A stretch of DNA of 64,000 bases from Trematomus loennbergii (Eukaryota > Chordata > Actinopteri > Perciformes > Nototheniidae): NCBI GenBank assembly GCA_012861695.1, contig JAAOOA010000127.1, forward strand, positions 62,001-126,000, given 5' to 3'. A model generated the notes under the pieces. That model was not told the DNA's origin. It saw only the letters and a program-made list of their open reading frames with translations, and did not search any database. The position numbers and the translations under genes are program-made. Numbering within the stretch: position 1 is the stretch's first letter; the number at the start of each line of letters is the position of its first letter. Below, one piece after another: positions 42,915 to 53,884 of the stretch.

Positions 42915-44751
42915 GGTATGACGGCCCACAGTCAATCAAAGACCTGGGGCCTCATTTATAAAGGGATATACGCTCAAAAAATGGCGTACGCCAGTTTCTA
43001 CGCAATGTTTCGATTTATAAAATTCTAACTTGACGGGAAAATGTGCGGTCCTCCACGCAAACTCTAACCCATGCGTACGCACTAAGCACAACAACGGGAG
43101 AGACGAGAAACTGCGACACCGTTGGCAGAAGGAAGAATGGAGAGAAATATGTGGAAATAATACCATAAATAAAATGTTACCTCTCATTTATCAAATATGA
43201 AGAATTCAAAACATTGATTAAAGCCAATCTTAAAATGATTAAACAAACGCCTGTTTGAGACTCCTCAGTGCACACAAAAACATAACTTGGAGAAATAAAT
43301 AAATACGGATATGTTATTTAAAACCACCTCGAATATGTTGTGTTACAGTGTTAATGTTATGAAATGTTTTCTCATAAATGATGCGGTAAGCAGGAGGACA
43401 GAATTACGTCTAAACTGACGCCGTTTTGCATTTCTATATAGCCTACTATCACGTTTAATCGTGTTTTATGCCGTTAGCCAAGACTTGATAAGTCTCGTAA
43501 AACACAGGAGGTATGGAAACTAAGAACACCATATGTGGTAAATTGTACAGCTAATATAACACAACACATTAGTTGTATTTCCTTTAACTGGTGGATTATG
43601 GATATATAGTTGCTGATCGACAGCTGGAACACAAACCACTAAATACAACAAAAATAATTCAGATCCAATCGTCATGACTCCACTCCGAGGGATTCCCCGA
43701 TCATTTCTTACAGTTTCTCATCAAGGGGGGGTCTCCTGTCCCCGGGACAAACACACTGCCTGAGGAAGGTTATGTGTATTTCTTTTGTCATTAACTTTTT
43801 TCGGACCACTTATTTATTTATTTTGGTGACGATCCGACCTCCATGCTGCTACTCTGGTTCAAACTGCATCCACCAAACATTATGATTTATCTCCACCTCC
43901 CCAAAATAACCAAAATCTGACACGGTGTGAGATGTCTTTTTTAGCTGTTTGGTCGTAATTTCCTGCGATCTTCTTCATGCAGTCAGTCAAAATGAATGAA
44001 TGAATGGGCGTTTCTTTGACTATTTATAGGCAAATATGGGCGTTACGAGTCGATTGTGATTTATAAAGGGAAACAGGCGTAGGAAGTGCCGTACGCACTT
44101 CCCTCGCCGGTACGCAATGTTTTGTGAATCGGAAAATGTCGGAACATTTCTGTACCTATTTTTTTGCTTTGTACTACGTAAGCAGCTTTCCCACGTCAAT
44201 CCTACGCAAGGCGTTATAAATGAGGCCCCTGGAGAGGCAAAGGAGAGGTGCAAGTGATGGAAGGCCTACGCATGTTATCACTGGCAAAACAAATGTCCCA
44301 AACTACAGGAAGTACTTGAGGAGTAGTGGAAACAAGACTGCACTGTGCATGTTTGTGAGCAACTACATTGTCACTGCTGCCCCACAGAGACTACACTCAG
44401 GATTTGACGAAGGGGAGGAGGTGAAGAGCATCTGCACAGCAGGAGTAAGCAGTTTGACATCACTACAGTGATCAGAGGAGACAGACACAAGGATGGTGCT
44501 CCATGCCACACATCTTACAGAGTCATATTCCCGCATCATTGTGAGGTCTGATGACACAGATGTGGAAGTACTGCTCATATATTATGCAAGCAAATACATG
44601 TTTGGTTCATCTCTAGTGTACATGCATGCAGGCCATGGAATGAGAGAGAGATATGTCCCCATCAACACCATATGTGAGAAAATTGGAAAAGACATGTCTA
44701 ACTGTCTACCAGCATGTCATGCACAAGTAGTTTGTACAGAATAGGAAAGAC
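42915..44751 (+). pseudogene. 5' part of a multicopy gene of unknown function (copy A), interrupted by a transposon
   Basis: Coding pieces 42915-42946 and 44232-44751 flank a DNA transposon. Removing the transposon and one copy of the CTG duplication gives a continuous frame: YDGPQSIKDL then ERQRRGASDGRP, NVPNYRKYLRSSGNKTA, RIIVRSDDTDVEVLL and YMHAGHGMRERYVPI. An acceptor-like TTTGACAG precedes 42915. Damage: a frameshift/stop near 44467, and a deletion of about 14 bp near 44719 that removes the residues after CHA. At 44752 the sequence changes to a LINE fragment. The 3' half of the family continues in a separate copy at 55702. RSDDTDV and the acidic residues recall a nuclease-like fold, but that is speculation. 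Confidence 0.78.
42947..44228. mobile_element. PIF/Harbinger-like non-autonomous element with 3-bp target duplication CTG
   Basis: Terminal inverted repeats GGGCCTCATTTATAA and complement; 1,282 bp. CTG is present on both sides (42944-42946 and 44229-44231), and the duplicated bases lie inside a codon context of the interrupted gene, so the empty site can be read exactly. Subterminal 'gcgtacgc' motifs occur near both ends. No transposase ORF. Superfamily is inferred from the 3-bp duplication. Confidence 0.88.
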
Positions 44752-44885
44752 AATCAGCATCAGCAGGTAGTTTGTGACCCTGACCAGAGCTGTTTCAGTG
44801 CTGTGGGCGGAACGGAAACCGGGCTGGAATTTCTCAATGAGGCCGTTTAGTTGGAGATGGTCCTGAAGCTGGGCGGCAACTGTAA
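44752..44885 (-). pseudogene. LINE reverse-transcriptase fragment
   Basis: On the minus strand reads QLQDHLQLNGLIEKFQPGF then HSTETALVRVTN, the conserved early RT motif of fish LINEs (FQSGFR..HSTETALVRVTNDLL). About 45 codons, truncated at both ends. Confidence 0.8.
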
Positions 44886-45552
44886 AAACAGTTCCGATGG
44901 TGAAGTCAACAAAACTCAATTTTTTATGTAATTTACTTGCCCTAAATTAGTTTTTTTTCAATGTGCGTTTAAATAAGTAACACTTAAGCAACAATGAGAA
45001 CATGTTTTAAGAACTCATTAATTTGTAAATTAATATCACATTTTCTGAACTTTCTTTAAAAATACGTTTTGGAAAACTTAATAAAAATGCTTTTGTCAAC
45101 GCCACGGTCATGCCACGCCCTCAAACGAGAATACCGCGGTGTGAGACTTCCTGTTCCTCTTTGCAGCGGTTCTTCAGCAGTTGGACACGTGTTTGTTGGA
45201 TCCTCTTCAAACCATCGTAAAACAAGTAAGCATGCCACCTGAGTTATTAATTACTGCTTTTTAACTAGCAAGTGTTATTTACTTTTCTTGTATTCACTGA
45301 TTTGAACGGAACATCGACATTTTAATGCATGCCAGCGCCATTACTGCTGTTAAAGTTAGACTCAGCCCTGTCATGGTCTTTCTTCGCGCAAAGTTGTTGG
45401 GCAAAGTTTGCATCAAGCGCTTACCGACGCAATTCTGTTAAAAGTGGTTAAGTTAAGAGTAGTCTACGTATTAAGAATCAACTCCGCAAACTGTTCCCCT
45501 ATGCCGCTGTAAGCGTTGGCCCGGGCACCGTGATGCGGCCGCGGGGCTCATG

Positions 45553-46690
45553 CCCCTTTCACACCAACGCAACTCCGGTTCAAGCTCCGTGCTAGAGCTT
45601 TTCTGGTTCAGAACGGTTCTTCGGTTTAGCGCCGGCTCTTTTCACACCGCTCAGAGCCCGACTGGTGCTGCCGCTGCTGCGTCATGACGTCACAGTTTAC
45701 GTCGCTGAGTTTCTCCCCAACGCCGGAGCTCACCTCACAACAACAACGGGCCGGGGACTGCGTTGCTTTTAATCATACGAAGCCAGATTAAATTAAATAA
45801 CGACTTCTCCAACCTTATACTTTTCTCCAGAGTGCCGTGGTTCATTGTTTATTAATGTGTTTCAGCGGCATTTACCGACCGCTGCAGTGCTGGCCGACTG
45901 CTCTTCAACGGGAGTGTATTCTCCCGTTAGCTCCGGGTTAGCTCACACGGCTCTAAAGTATTCACTGTCTGACTGTCACACAAGCAGCTGATACATATCC
46001 CCAGTTCCCCTTAAGTGAATGTGTGGTCTGAATTGACGCTGTTTGGTGTCAGTCTGAATTGACGCTGTTTGGCATCACAACGCTGTTATGAAAGTTTCTC
46101 TGGTATAACATGGGTGATGTTAGCATAGCAACCGAAGCTAAACTGACTACTTGCTAAGCCGTTTTCTACAGGCATTTTTTACCGACGTATTTTTCATTAT
46201 GATTCTACTTGTGATAGTCGGACATGACAACCTGTGCAGCCCATGTATTGATTCCATCCGATAGCTGCTATAATAACAAACAAAACGTCTGCCTGCTCTC
46301 CACAATGATCAATAACAGCGAACGGATGGTCAAAGTAAGGTACAAATAAACAGAATCACACGAAGCCTGGTTAGTGTTGCCTGACTTTATAAAGTGTGTT
46401 TTTTTTAACAAGTGTGTGGTTGCGTTCTAGTCACTTTGCTCAGCACTACTGCTTGTTACAACTTTTATTTGCCGTACTCGCCTTAAGTGTTAGCTCAGGT
46501 TAATCTCGCCCCCCTCCGACGTAAGCGTGACGTATGCGGTTCTTGCTTCTAGACGGACAACTTTTTGGTGCTCGAAACGAACCGGATTCCGGAGCTATGA
46601 CGCTGCTCCGCTGCGGTGTGAACAGGAAAACCGGTGCTTTTCAAGCACCAGCACCGAACCGGCCCTGAAACACCGTTGGTGTGAAAGGGG
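45553..46690. mobile_element. DNA transposon with CCCCTTTCACACCAACG ends
   Basis: Terminal inverted repeats CCCCTTTCACACCAACG and the complement CGTTGGTGTGAAAGGGG bound 1.14 kb. No transposase. Target duplication not resolved. The superfamily may be Harbinger or hAT. Confidence 0.8.
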
Positions 46691-46873
46691 TATCAGAGGC
46701 TCTCTGCCGTGCATGTTGTGCGGTAAAATACCTCCGTTAAAACTATTCCCTACTACTTTATAACCCAGCGGTTATGTAAGAGTTAGTTACTAATGCGCCT
46801 ATTTGATATTAATTCCTCTGTAGGTATTTCGCCGTTTGTTTTACTGTGAGCAATGAATTATCTTTCTACAATC

Positions 46874-47751
46874 TGAAGGAAGAGATATGATTCTACACTG
46901 TATTGAAGAAACATGTATTGTTTGAACTGGTTTATGTAATCACAACGGTTTATGGGTAATCATATATATAGGAATGTTGTTCTCACTTTCAAACTCACTG
47001 ACTCAGAGATTCTGTGTTTCATACACCAACCTGGCCTGGGCTCACCCCTAAAAGCAGATGTCGTCATTAAGGTCGTTAAAGACAAACATTACATCCTTCT
47101 TATCATTCCTAAGAGCCAGATGCTGTTGCTAAGTCATAAAATGTATCGTTAAATAGGTGAAGGAGGATAATTTAGGTGAAAGAATCCCCTGGGAAAGGAA
47201 TGTAGAGGTAAGATAAGGTAGAAATAAACATTGACTTTTGACCTGATCTCACGCTCTGATCCAAAACTCTGATTGAACCCGGCCAGAAGCGAATCCAGCC
47301 AATCAGGGCACTTGGAGGAGGTGGTCAGTTTAAACAGCCCCTCCCCAGGGGCTCTGCTGATTCGCTTGGGAGAAAAATGGGAAGGAAAGAGTTGAGCAAT
47401 CTCCGCCCCAAAAGTAGGTAGAAATACTGATGTTTTGGAGTGTAAAGTTGCTTTTGGGTTAGGTGAGTTGGTTGGTCCGTATCTGTGTCCATCGCATCAT
47501 CACTGAAGTCCAATTTCTTTTGGTTTGATGAGTGGTTGGTCCGACATCTTTAGCCGCATCGCATCACGATCCTAAAAAGCCCGGAGTACTCGAGTACTCT
47601 GTATAACTTGTATATGTGTTTGATTTCCTACCAGTAAACTCAGATAATTGTTATAACTTTTGATTCCGGTGTTTTCAATTCCTTTCTTATTTTAATAGAG
47701 ATTTCAGCCTCATCCAACGAACGGCGCGTAGCAGAGGTGTTCTATCCAACA
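46874..47751 (+). repeat. 5' LTR of the ERV
   Basis: Starts TGAAGGAAGAGATATG and ends GTTCTATCCAACA. Contains a run 'ggagtactcgagtactc' near 47583-47600 and is nearly identical to 51143-52021. Confidence 0.92.
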
Positions 47752-47753
47752 AG

Positions 47754-47771
47754 TGGTGACTTTCCCGACGT
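47754..47771 (+). other. Primer-binding-site-like sequence
   Basis: tggtgactttcccgacgt begins two bases past the 5' LTR. TGG is the complement of a tRNA 3' CCA. The tRNA was not identified. Confidence 0.5.
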
Positions 47772-48003
47772 TTGTGAGCTGATCTCTAGAAAGGAACACC
47801 GACAGCCAGGGGACAGAATCCAGTCCAGGGGGAGGACACAGAGATACTGTTGACAACTAAACCAATGGCCATATACAAAAGGTGAGCAGACACCTGTTTT
47901 GATTATCAAAAATCTGTGATTGATTATACTAAAAATTTAGAGTTGTCAGCAGCGTTCTCAGTGTTCTTAGTCACGGTGGGAAATACAATACATATTCAAG
48001 TTG

Positions 48004-48292
48004 GAAAAGTTTCATGAAGTGCTTAGAGAAGGGTATAAGAGTCCTGGATCTACAGCAAAAATAGAAGTTTCATGAAGTGCTTAGAGAAGGGTATAAGAGT
48101 CCTGGATCTACAGCAAAAATGGAAGTTTCATGAAGTGCTTAGAGAAGGGTATAAGAGTCCTGGATCTAGTGCAAAAATAGAAGTTTCATGAGTGCTTAGA
48201 GAAGGGTATAAGAGTCCTGGATCTAGGCAAAAATAGAAGTTTCATGAGTGCTTAGAGAAGGGTATAAGAGTCCTGGATCTAGAGCAAAAATA
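48004..48292 (+). repeat. Five tandem copies of a ~58-bp unit in the ERV leader
   Basis: Each unit runs agtttcatga(ag)tgcttag...ggatcta(..)gcaaaaata. Copies differ by a few bases: copies 4-5 lack the ag after catga, and the base pairs before gcaaaaa vary. It lies between the primer-binding-like site and the Gag-like piece, where packaging or splice signals are expected. Confidence 0.95.
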
Positions 48293-48743
48293 GTGTTTGA
48301 GTGTGGCGGGTGGATCACCTTTCGTGGTGCTTTAAATGTATAAAATTTCTGTAATTGTTATATGGTGGGTGAAACAAGAGGAGAGAGACGCGACCTCCAA
48401 CTAATTATTTGGAACGACCGGCTCTCATCACGAAACTGTTGTGGGGATAATCAGGCTCATTAAACGTGACGATAAAGAGATTTTGTTGACTGAGTTTTAA
48501 CTCTTGACCTGAAGCGCAATCACCGTGAGGGTTGTAGAAGATTGCTTCTGGAAGTCACGCTATCTGTTGAAATAAACATCGCACTATAAAAATTTGCCTG
48601 GCTGTAATATGATAAGGTATGAAAGCTCTGTGTGATTTTTTTAAGTCAAATCTGTGTAATACTTGAGGACAAATCCAGTAAAAGAACTGTGGGTAAAGAA
48701 TTGCAGAAGACATAGGGACAGAGAGCAACAAGAAGGTGGTATA

Positions 48744-48875
48744 ATGTCTGAGACCCTACCTCCACCCTACGGAGATAATAGCTCACAAATGCCACTTATG
48801 AGTATCCCATCTAATACTCCTAAGGAAAACACATTGTTGGACCTGATATTCAGGGAACAGGAATGTTGGAAATAG
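48744..48875 (+). pseudogene. Gag-like fragment with PPPY motif
   Basis: ATG at 48744 opens MSETLPPPYGDN; PPPY is the late-domain type used by retroviral Gag for budding. The frame ends at 48875 after about 43 codons. Further short Gag-like ORFs follow to about 49490 but are broken by stops. Confidence 0.55.
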
Positions 48876-49867
48876 TAATGGTAGATATTGAAAATCTTAA
48901 ACTGGATCAACCAACCATGTTAGTGAACCCTGCTAATATGGAGCTAAAAATGTAGAAAGAGAATTAGGTCCTAGCATGCAAGCACAGTGCGATAATATGA
49001 TAGGACTATTAAACTAACCCCTTTTTGGAAATGGGATTTTCCGTTACACAACAGAAGACTCAATTCAGGTCTGGAAGAACGCTTTACAAACAAGTCAGGA
49101 GAGTTAAATGTGGTGCTATGTTGCTCAAAAGGGAGCTTACACTTTTGGGAAGAGATCTCCCCTTCTCTGCTCCGGAGGTGCTGCAGTTTCACAGCAGCAC
49201 ACAGGGTCAAAGACAGGCATGACCTCTGGAGAGGGAGAAAATCTAAATCTGAACAGACCACAGAGCCCATTAAGGGTTTTATGGCCTTAACACAGAGAGG
49301 AAGATCTGGAGATTGTAAGGAACTCTCCCAAACTACTCACCCCTCCCCAGAACAAGGGAGAGTTTTGCTCTCACCAATAAACAATCATCTCTTAACCAAG
49401 TCAGATTTCAAAATAGCCATAGCTCCAGTTGTTAAGAAAGAGGGTGATTCAAAAGAGTTATCAATAAATTGCCCAGTATATTAAATAAATACAAACAGAC
49501 ACGTATCAATATAAGTCAGATAATATAGACGAGGTCAATCATGGAAGAAGGCTGACATTTAATGCCTGATATATAAGTAATAGTGATAATAAATATATAC
49601 CTGATATTAAATAACTGATGTGTAAGGCTCGATATTTCTGAAAATAGGAACACCGTTAACGGCGTTCTATTTCAGTAAAAGGGGGGAAAGGATAGAATAT
49701 ACATCAGACAATATGTATGTGAGATTATTACGTTTTTAGGAGAAATTATCAATTTAAAAATACTAGTTATGGTATTTTTTGTTTTGGTTTGTTTGTTGCT
49801 TTAAAGAGAAATTGATACATTTAAAATAATCTAGCTTTGGTTATTTTTTGTTTTGTTAGTTTGTTCC

Positions 49868-49995
49868 TTTTTTTTTTTTTTTATTTTTTTTTTATTTTAA
49901 TTTTTAATTTTTAATTTTTTAATTTTTAATTTTTAATTTTAATTTTTAATTTTTAATTTTTTATTTTTATTTTTAATTTTTTAATTTTTGTTTAT
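49868..49995. repeat. T-rich (aattttt)n low-complexity tract
   Basis: About 130 bp of T runs alternating with aattttt units, inside the ERV. Confidence 0.93.
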
Positions 49996-50169
49996 TATTT
50001 TCTGCATAGTCTCTTGTCCACACTCCAGACTAGTTGGTGCCGCCAATAAACACTAAAGAAGTAGAAAAGATGATTTCAAAACCATATTTCCAGCAACTTA
50101 AGGGCTTGGTATGAGACTTCTCCACACAGGCTGCTGACGTCGAAAGGGGGACCTGAGAAACACAAGGCC

Positions 50170-50290
50170 AACACAGCAGATTACGTCTGGTTGGAGGGGA
50201 CCTCCCATGCCGTCCGCCTAGATGGAAAGGGGGACAACTGGTACCACTGGAGCCAGTGTGCGGTCGGGAAAAACACCTGCGAGGACCCTA
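50170..50290 (+). pseudogene. Retroviral integrase C-terminal fragment
   Basis: Frame reads VWLEGTSHAVRLDGKGDNWYHW, shortened here to its pattern: AVRLDG followed by NWYHWSQC, as in the end of gamma-like integrases (xAVKVDGxxxWIHxSHV). The catalytic core is absent. Confidence 0.65.
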
Positions 50291-50644
50291 GACGACATCA
50301 GGACAGAGTTGGCCCTCGTCGCGAGGACCCTAGACGACATCAGGAGAGATCTGGCCCTCGTCAAGGCAGTCGACCCAGGAGGCGCCATCAGCAGAAAGGA
50401 GGAGGAGGATCAGGACATCTCTCCAGCAGTCGACCCGGAAGCCGCCATCAGCGGGCCGGAGGAGGAGTATCAGGACATCTCTCCAACATCGACCCGGAGG
50501 CCGCCATCAGCGGGCCGGGGGAAGACAATCAGGCCACATCTCTCTAGCAAGCACCCCAGAAGCCGCCGTCAGCGGGCTGGGGGGACGAAGACATGGCAAA
50601 CCAAGACGGCACAGGGAACTCCATTTCCCGCTGAAACAGGTTGA
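50222..50644 (+). pseudogene. Repeat-built ORF between integrase fragment and envelope tail
   Basis: A 140-codon frame overlapping the integrase piece. It contains two copies of a ~13-residue heptad-like unit (RTLDDIRTELALV / RTLDDIRRDLALV) followed by two and a half ~20-residue units (AVDPxxAIS...QDISP). The unit structure shows at the DNA level, so the ORF grew by tandem duplication. No homologue recognised. It could be a degenerate accessory or envelope leader ORF, or chance. Confidence 0.45.
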
Positions 50645-50779
50645 TATAGCCGGTGTGGAACTTTGTCTGAACAATCCATTTTTTTTGAGGAACTTTCAAC
50701 TTTATTTTTATATCCCATAATGTAAGGGATTTGTATTTTTTTATTCTACAGAACTATGTGTTACCAAAAGAGGGAAAAG

Positions 50780-50904
50780 TATGATAATGTCTTTTCTAAT
50801 TTCTGTGGCTACTTTCATTGCCATTTTAGTGACATGTGGTTGTTGTTGTTGTGTGCCTTGTATCTGCTCATTGTGTGTTAAGACTCATCAGTTCCACCAT
50901 TGAG
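50780..50904 (+). pseudogene. Retroviral envelope transmembrane tail
   Basis: Frame reads MIMSFLISVATFIAILV followed by CGCCCCVPC, a hydrophobic membrane segment with a cysteine cluster typical of fish ERV transmembrane subunits. Surface subunit, fusion peptide and ectodomain are missing. Confidence 0.65.
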
Positions 50905-51142
50905 GGAAGAGTAAAGATGACTCAGCTGACAAGGACTGTGCTTTTTAGACATATTTTATTCTCCCTCCACTGTCATAATAAGTTGTTGTTGTGGACTGTT
51001 CCTAGAGGTTTAAAGTGCTCTATATCCCAACTTCTGATGGGTTTATATAAATGTTGGGACAGACACAGTAAGAAGAAAATTGACAGTGGTAATGTTTCAA
51101 ATGCTATATGTTGATCTCGTGAGGTGAGATCAAAAGAGGGAT

Positions 51143-52021
51143 TGAAGTAAAGAGATATGATTCTACATGTATTGAGTGAACATGTATTAGTTGAACTGGT
51201 TTATGTAATCACAACGGTTTATGGGTAATCATATATATAGGAATGTTGTTCTCACTTTCAAACTCACTGACTCAGAATTCTGTGTTTCATACACCAACCT
51301 GACCTGGGTTCACCCCTAAAAGCAGATGTCGTCATTAAGGTCGTTAAAGACAAACATTACATCCTTCTTATGATTCCTAAGAGCCAGATGCTGTTGCTAA
51401 GTCATAAAATGTATCGTTAAATAGGTGAAGGAGGATAATTTAGGTGAAAGAATCCCCTGGGAAAGGAATGTAGAGGTAAGATAAGGTAGAAATAAACATT
51501 GACTTTTGACCTGATATCACTCTGTTCGAAACTCTGATTGACCTCGGCCAGAAGCGAATCCAGCCAATCAGGGCACTTGGGGAGGTGGTTAGTTTAAACA
51601 GCCCCTCCCCAGGGGCTCTGCTGATTCGCTTGGGAGAAAAATGGGAAGGAAAGAGTTGAGCAATCTCCGCCCCAAAAGTAGGTAGAAATACTGATGTTTT
51701 GGAGTGGAATGTTGCTTTTTGGGTTAGGTGAGTTGGTTGGTCCGGGTATCTGTGTCGCATCGCATCATCACTGAAGTCCAATTTCTTTTGGTTTGATGAG
51801 TGGTTGGTCCTGACATCTTTAGCCGCATCGCATCACGATCCTAAAAAGCCCGGAGTACTCGAGTACTCTGTATAACTTGTATATGTGTTTGATTTCCTAC
51901 CAGTAAACTCAGATAATTTGTTATAATTTTGATTCCGGTGTTTTCAATTCCTTTCTTATTTTAATAGAGATTTCAGCCTCATCCAACGAACGGCGCGTAG
52001 CAGAGGTGTTCTATCCCAACA
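51143..52021 (+). repeat. 3' LTR of the ERV
   Basis: Preceded by a purine-rich tract (aaaagaggga) and matching the 5' LTR. Ends CCCAACA followed by the target duplication aatc. Confidence 0.92.
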
Positions 52022-52424
52022 AATCTTAGTGTACCCAATTTAAACTCATAGTCTGCAGTTACAGCATCGAGTTGTTATTATACAAAATTAAGTGCAAACT
52101 ATATTTTTCATGCTTGCAACGCTATAGAGTGGCGAAGTCACGCCCATCTACTTCCGGTCCATGGGACCTTATTTCGGAAAAATAATGTATTGAAGTCAAT
52201 GGAGAGAGAAAACGTATCTTTCGATCCCGTTTGAATTGTGCCATGAATTACACGATGTTTGTCAATCTTAAAAATCATTTCCATGTCAAAAAAGTCACAG
52301 TTTGTCGTAAAACTGTTGAAATATAAGACTATGAAAAATACGCAACTAGAAAGACTACAAATCCCAGAGTCGCGTAAGTGAGTAAGTCACAATTGTTTTC
52401 CTCTACTAAGAGATAGCTAAGATC

Positions 52425-52461
52425 AGCGCCATATAGATAGAATCTATCTATATGGCGCTGG
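52425..52461. repeat. 17-bp perfect inverted repeat
   Basis: cagcgccatatagatag and its complement with a 3-base spacer (aat), inside the P-like element just before the THAP exon. Confidence 0.9.
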
Positions 52462-52485
52462 CTAAGATAAGATAACTTTAACAAG

Positions 52486-52584
52486 ATGCCAGTGTGCTTA
52501 GTACCAGGTTGTTATCATACCAGCAATGGGTCTTGCTCATTCTTTCGCTTCCCGCCTGATGAAAGGATCAAGTTAGCTACCTAG
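52486..52584 (+). pseudogene. THAP domain N-terminal exon fragment
   Basis: MPVCLVPGCYH...CSFFRFPPDE shows the two first zinc-binding cysteines (Cys-x4-Cys) and the FxFP-like motif of THAP fingers. The following sequence reaches a TAG; a GT just before it may have been the original donor. No downstream THAP residues are present. Confidence 0.75.
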
Positions 52585-53316
52585 CTAGTAGCTAGCACGT
52601 TAGTTAGCATTACAGCCTTGTCATTTTTATTAGCCTTAACATGAAGTAACATTAAGTAACCCAAAATGTTAAACAGTAAGAGTAGTAGTCATATTTCGTG
52701 AACCCTTTGAAGAGTACTGTCACCGGTGTGATCATTCTATAATACACAATTTAAGCCCGGGGAGAAATGCTAACGCTAATGCTAGCATCGGCGATCGGCG
52801 ATCTTTTCTACTTCATGCTATCTGCACAAATGGTTGAAATTAAAAAGACCAGGTAGTTCAGAGAGAATCAAAGGAAGGCAGGCAGGCAGCTTTGCATGAC
52901 ATTCTTCTGGACGTGTTTCATTGTATGATAGTGAGGGTAGTCAATCGTTTTGTTGATAAGACAGTAGTGACGGCCATCTTGGTGACGTGTGTTGTTGACC
53001 AGAGATGTAGTTCATTGAGCGTTTCACACAAACAAATGTGTTACTTCACAGTTTTACGACACAGTCTTATATTTCAACAGTTTTACGACAAACTGTGACT
53101 TTTTTGACTTGCAAAATTATCTTTTAAATTGATAACATCATATGTGTAATTCGTGGCACAATTCAAACGGGATCGAAAGATAATCTTTCTCTCTCCATTG
53201 ACTTCAATACATAATTTTTCCGAAATAGGGTCCCATGGAGGTCCACCGGAAGGGGAGGGACTTCGCCACTCTATAGATCCATGTTGGAATCTGCAGGAGA
53301 GTTAACGTTTGTCGCT

Positions 53317-53884
53317 ACCCGATCTGTCCCCCTGCCCGATCTGTACTGCGCATGTGCGAGATGGTCCGCCATATTGGACAACTACATACGGCAACTCTAC
53401 TAGGACACTTGACACAGTGGCTTTTGGCAAAGCAGAAAAAGAACCGAGAGAGATTATTGTTATTACAACGTGACTTCACTATTATTTAACAACTCTTTTT
53501 ATTGGGTTTCTTTTATTTGTGGTTAAATACATGTCAGAATAAGTGAGACATGGATTTAACTTCTGTTAGACAGCTATCATACTGAAAAATATTTACTGTG
53601 AATGTATGCAAAAATGTATGGCATATAGCTGTCTAACAGAAGTTAAATCCATGTCTCACTTATTCTGACAATGTATTTAAACCCACATAAAAGACCCAAT
53701 ACAAAGAGTTGTTAAATAATAGTGAAGTCACGTTGTAATAACAATAAATCTCTCTCTGTTCTTTTTCTGCTTTGCCAAAAGCCACTGTGTCAGTGTCCTA
53801 GTAGAGTTGCCCTATGTAGTTGTCCAATATGGCGGACCATCTCGCACATGCGCAGTACAGATCGGGCAGGGGGACAGATCGGGT
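53317..53884. mobile_element. Fold-back MITE
   Basis: Two inverted arms of about 260 bp starting acccgatctgtccccctgcc and ending with its complement, with a short AT-rich centre near 53590-53620. The arms are nearly identical apart from scattered substitutions. No ORF. Confidence 0.88.

Larger units (their letters stand above)
46874..52021 (+). mobile_element. Endogenous retrovirus, internally deleted, with paired LTRs and 4-bp target duplication
   Basis: Two LTRs of about 878 bp start TGAAG and end CAACA. aatc directly precedes (46870-46873) and follows (52022-52025) the element, a 4-bp duplication as in gamma-like retroviruses. A TGG-initiated primer-binding-like site follows the 5' LTR by two bases (47754). 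The 3.4-kb interior retains a Gag-like piece with a PPPY motif, an integrase C-terminal piece, a repeat-built ORF and an envelope transmembrane tail. Protease, RT, RNase H and most of integrase and envelope are missing, so it cannot encode a virus. The LTRs differ by scattered substitutions and small indels, so insertion is not very recent. Confidence 0.92.
52122..53276. mobile_element. P-element-like transposon with long TIRs and a THAP exon
   Basis: Inverted arms of about 200 bp (left from ctatagagtggcgaagtc, right ending with its complement). The interior encodes a THAP-domain start at 52486. P elements and the related THAP9 carry an N-terminal THAP zinc finger, which supports this class. 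An 8-bp target duplication is not evident. The rest of the transposase is gone. Confidence 0.8.

Noticed and set aside
48004..48292. Regular tandem repeats resembling a CRISPR array
   Set aside because: Units are directly joined without unique spacers, and the context is an animal ERV leader.
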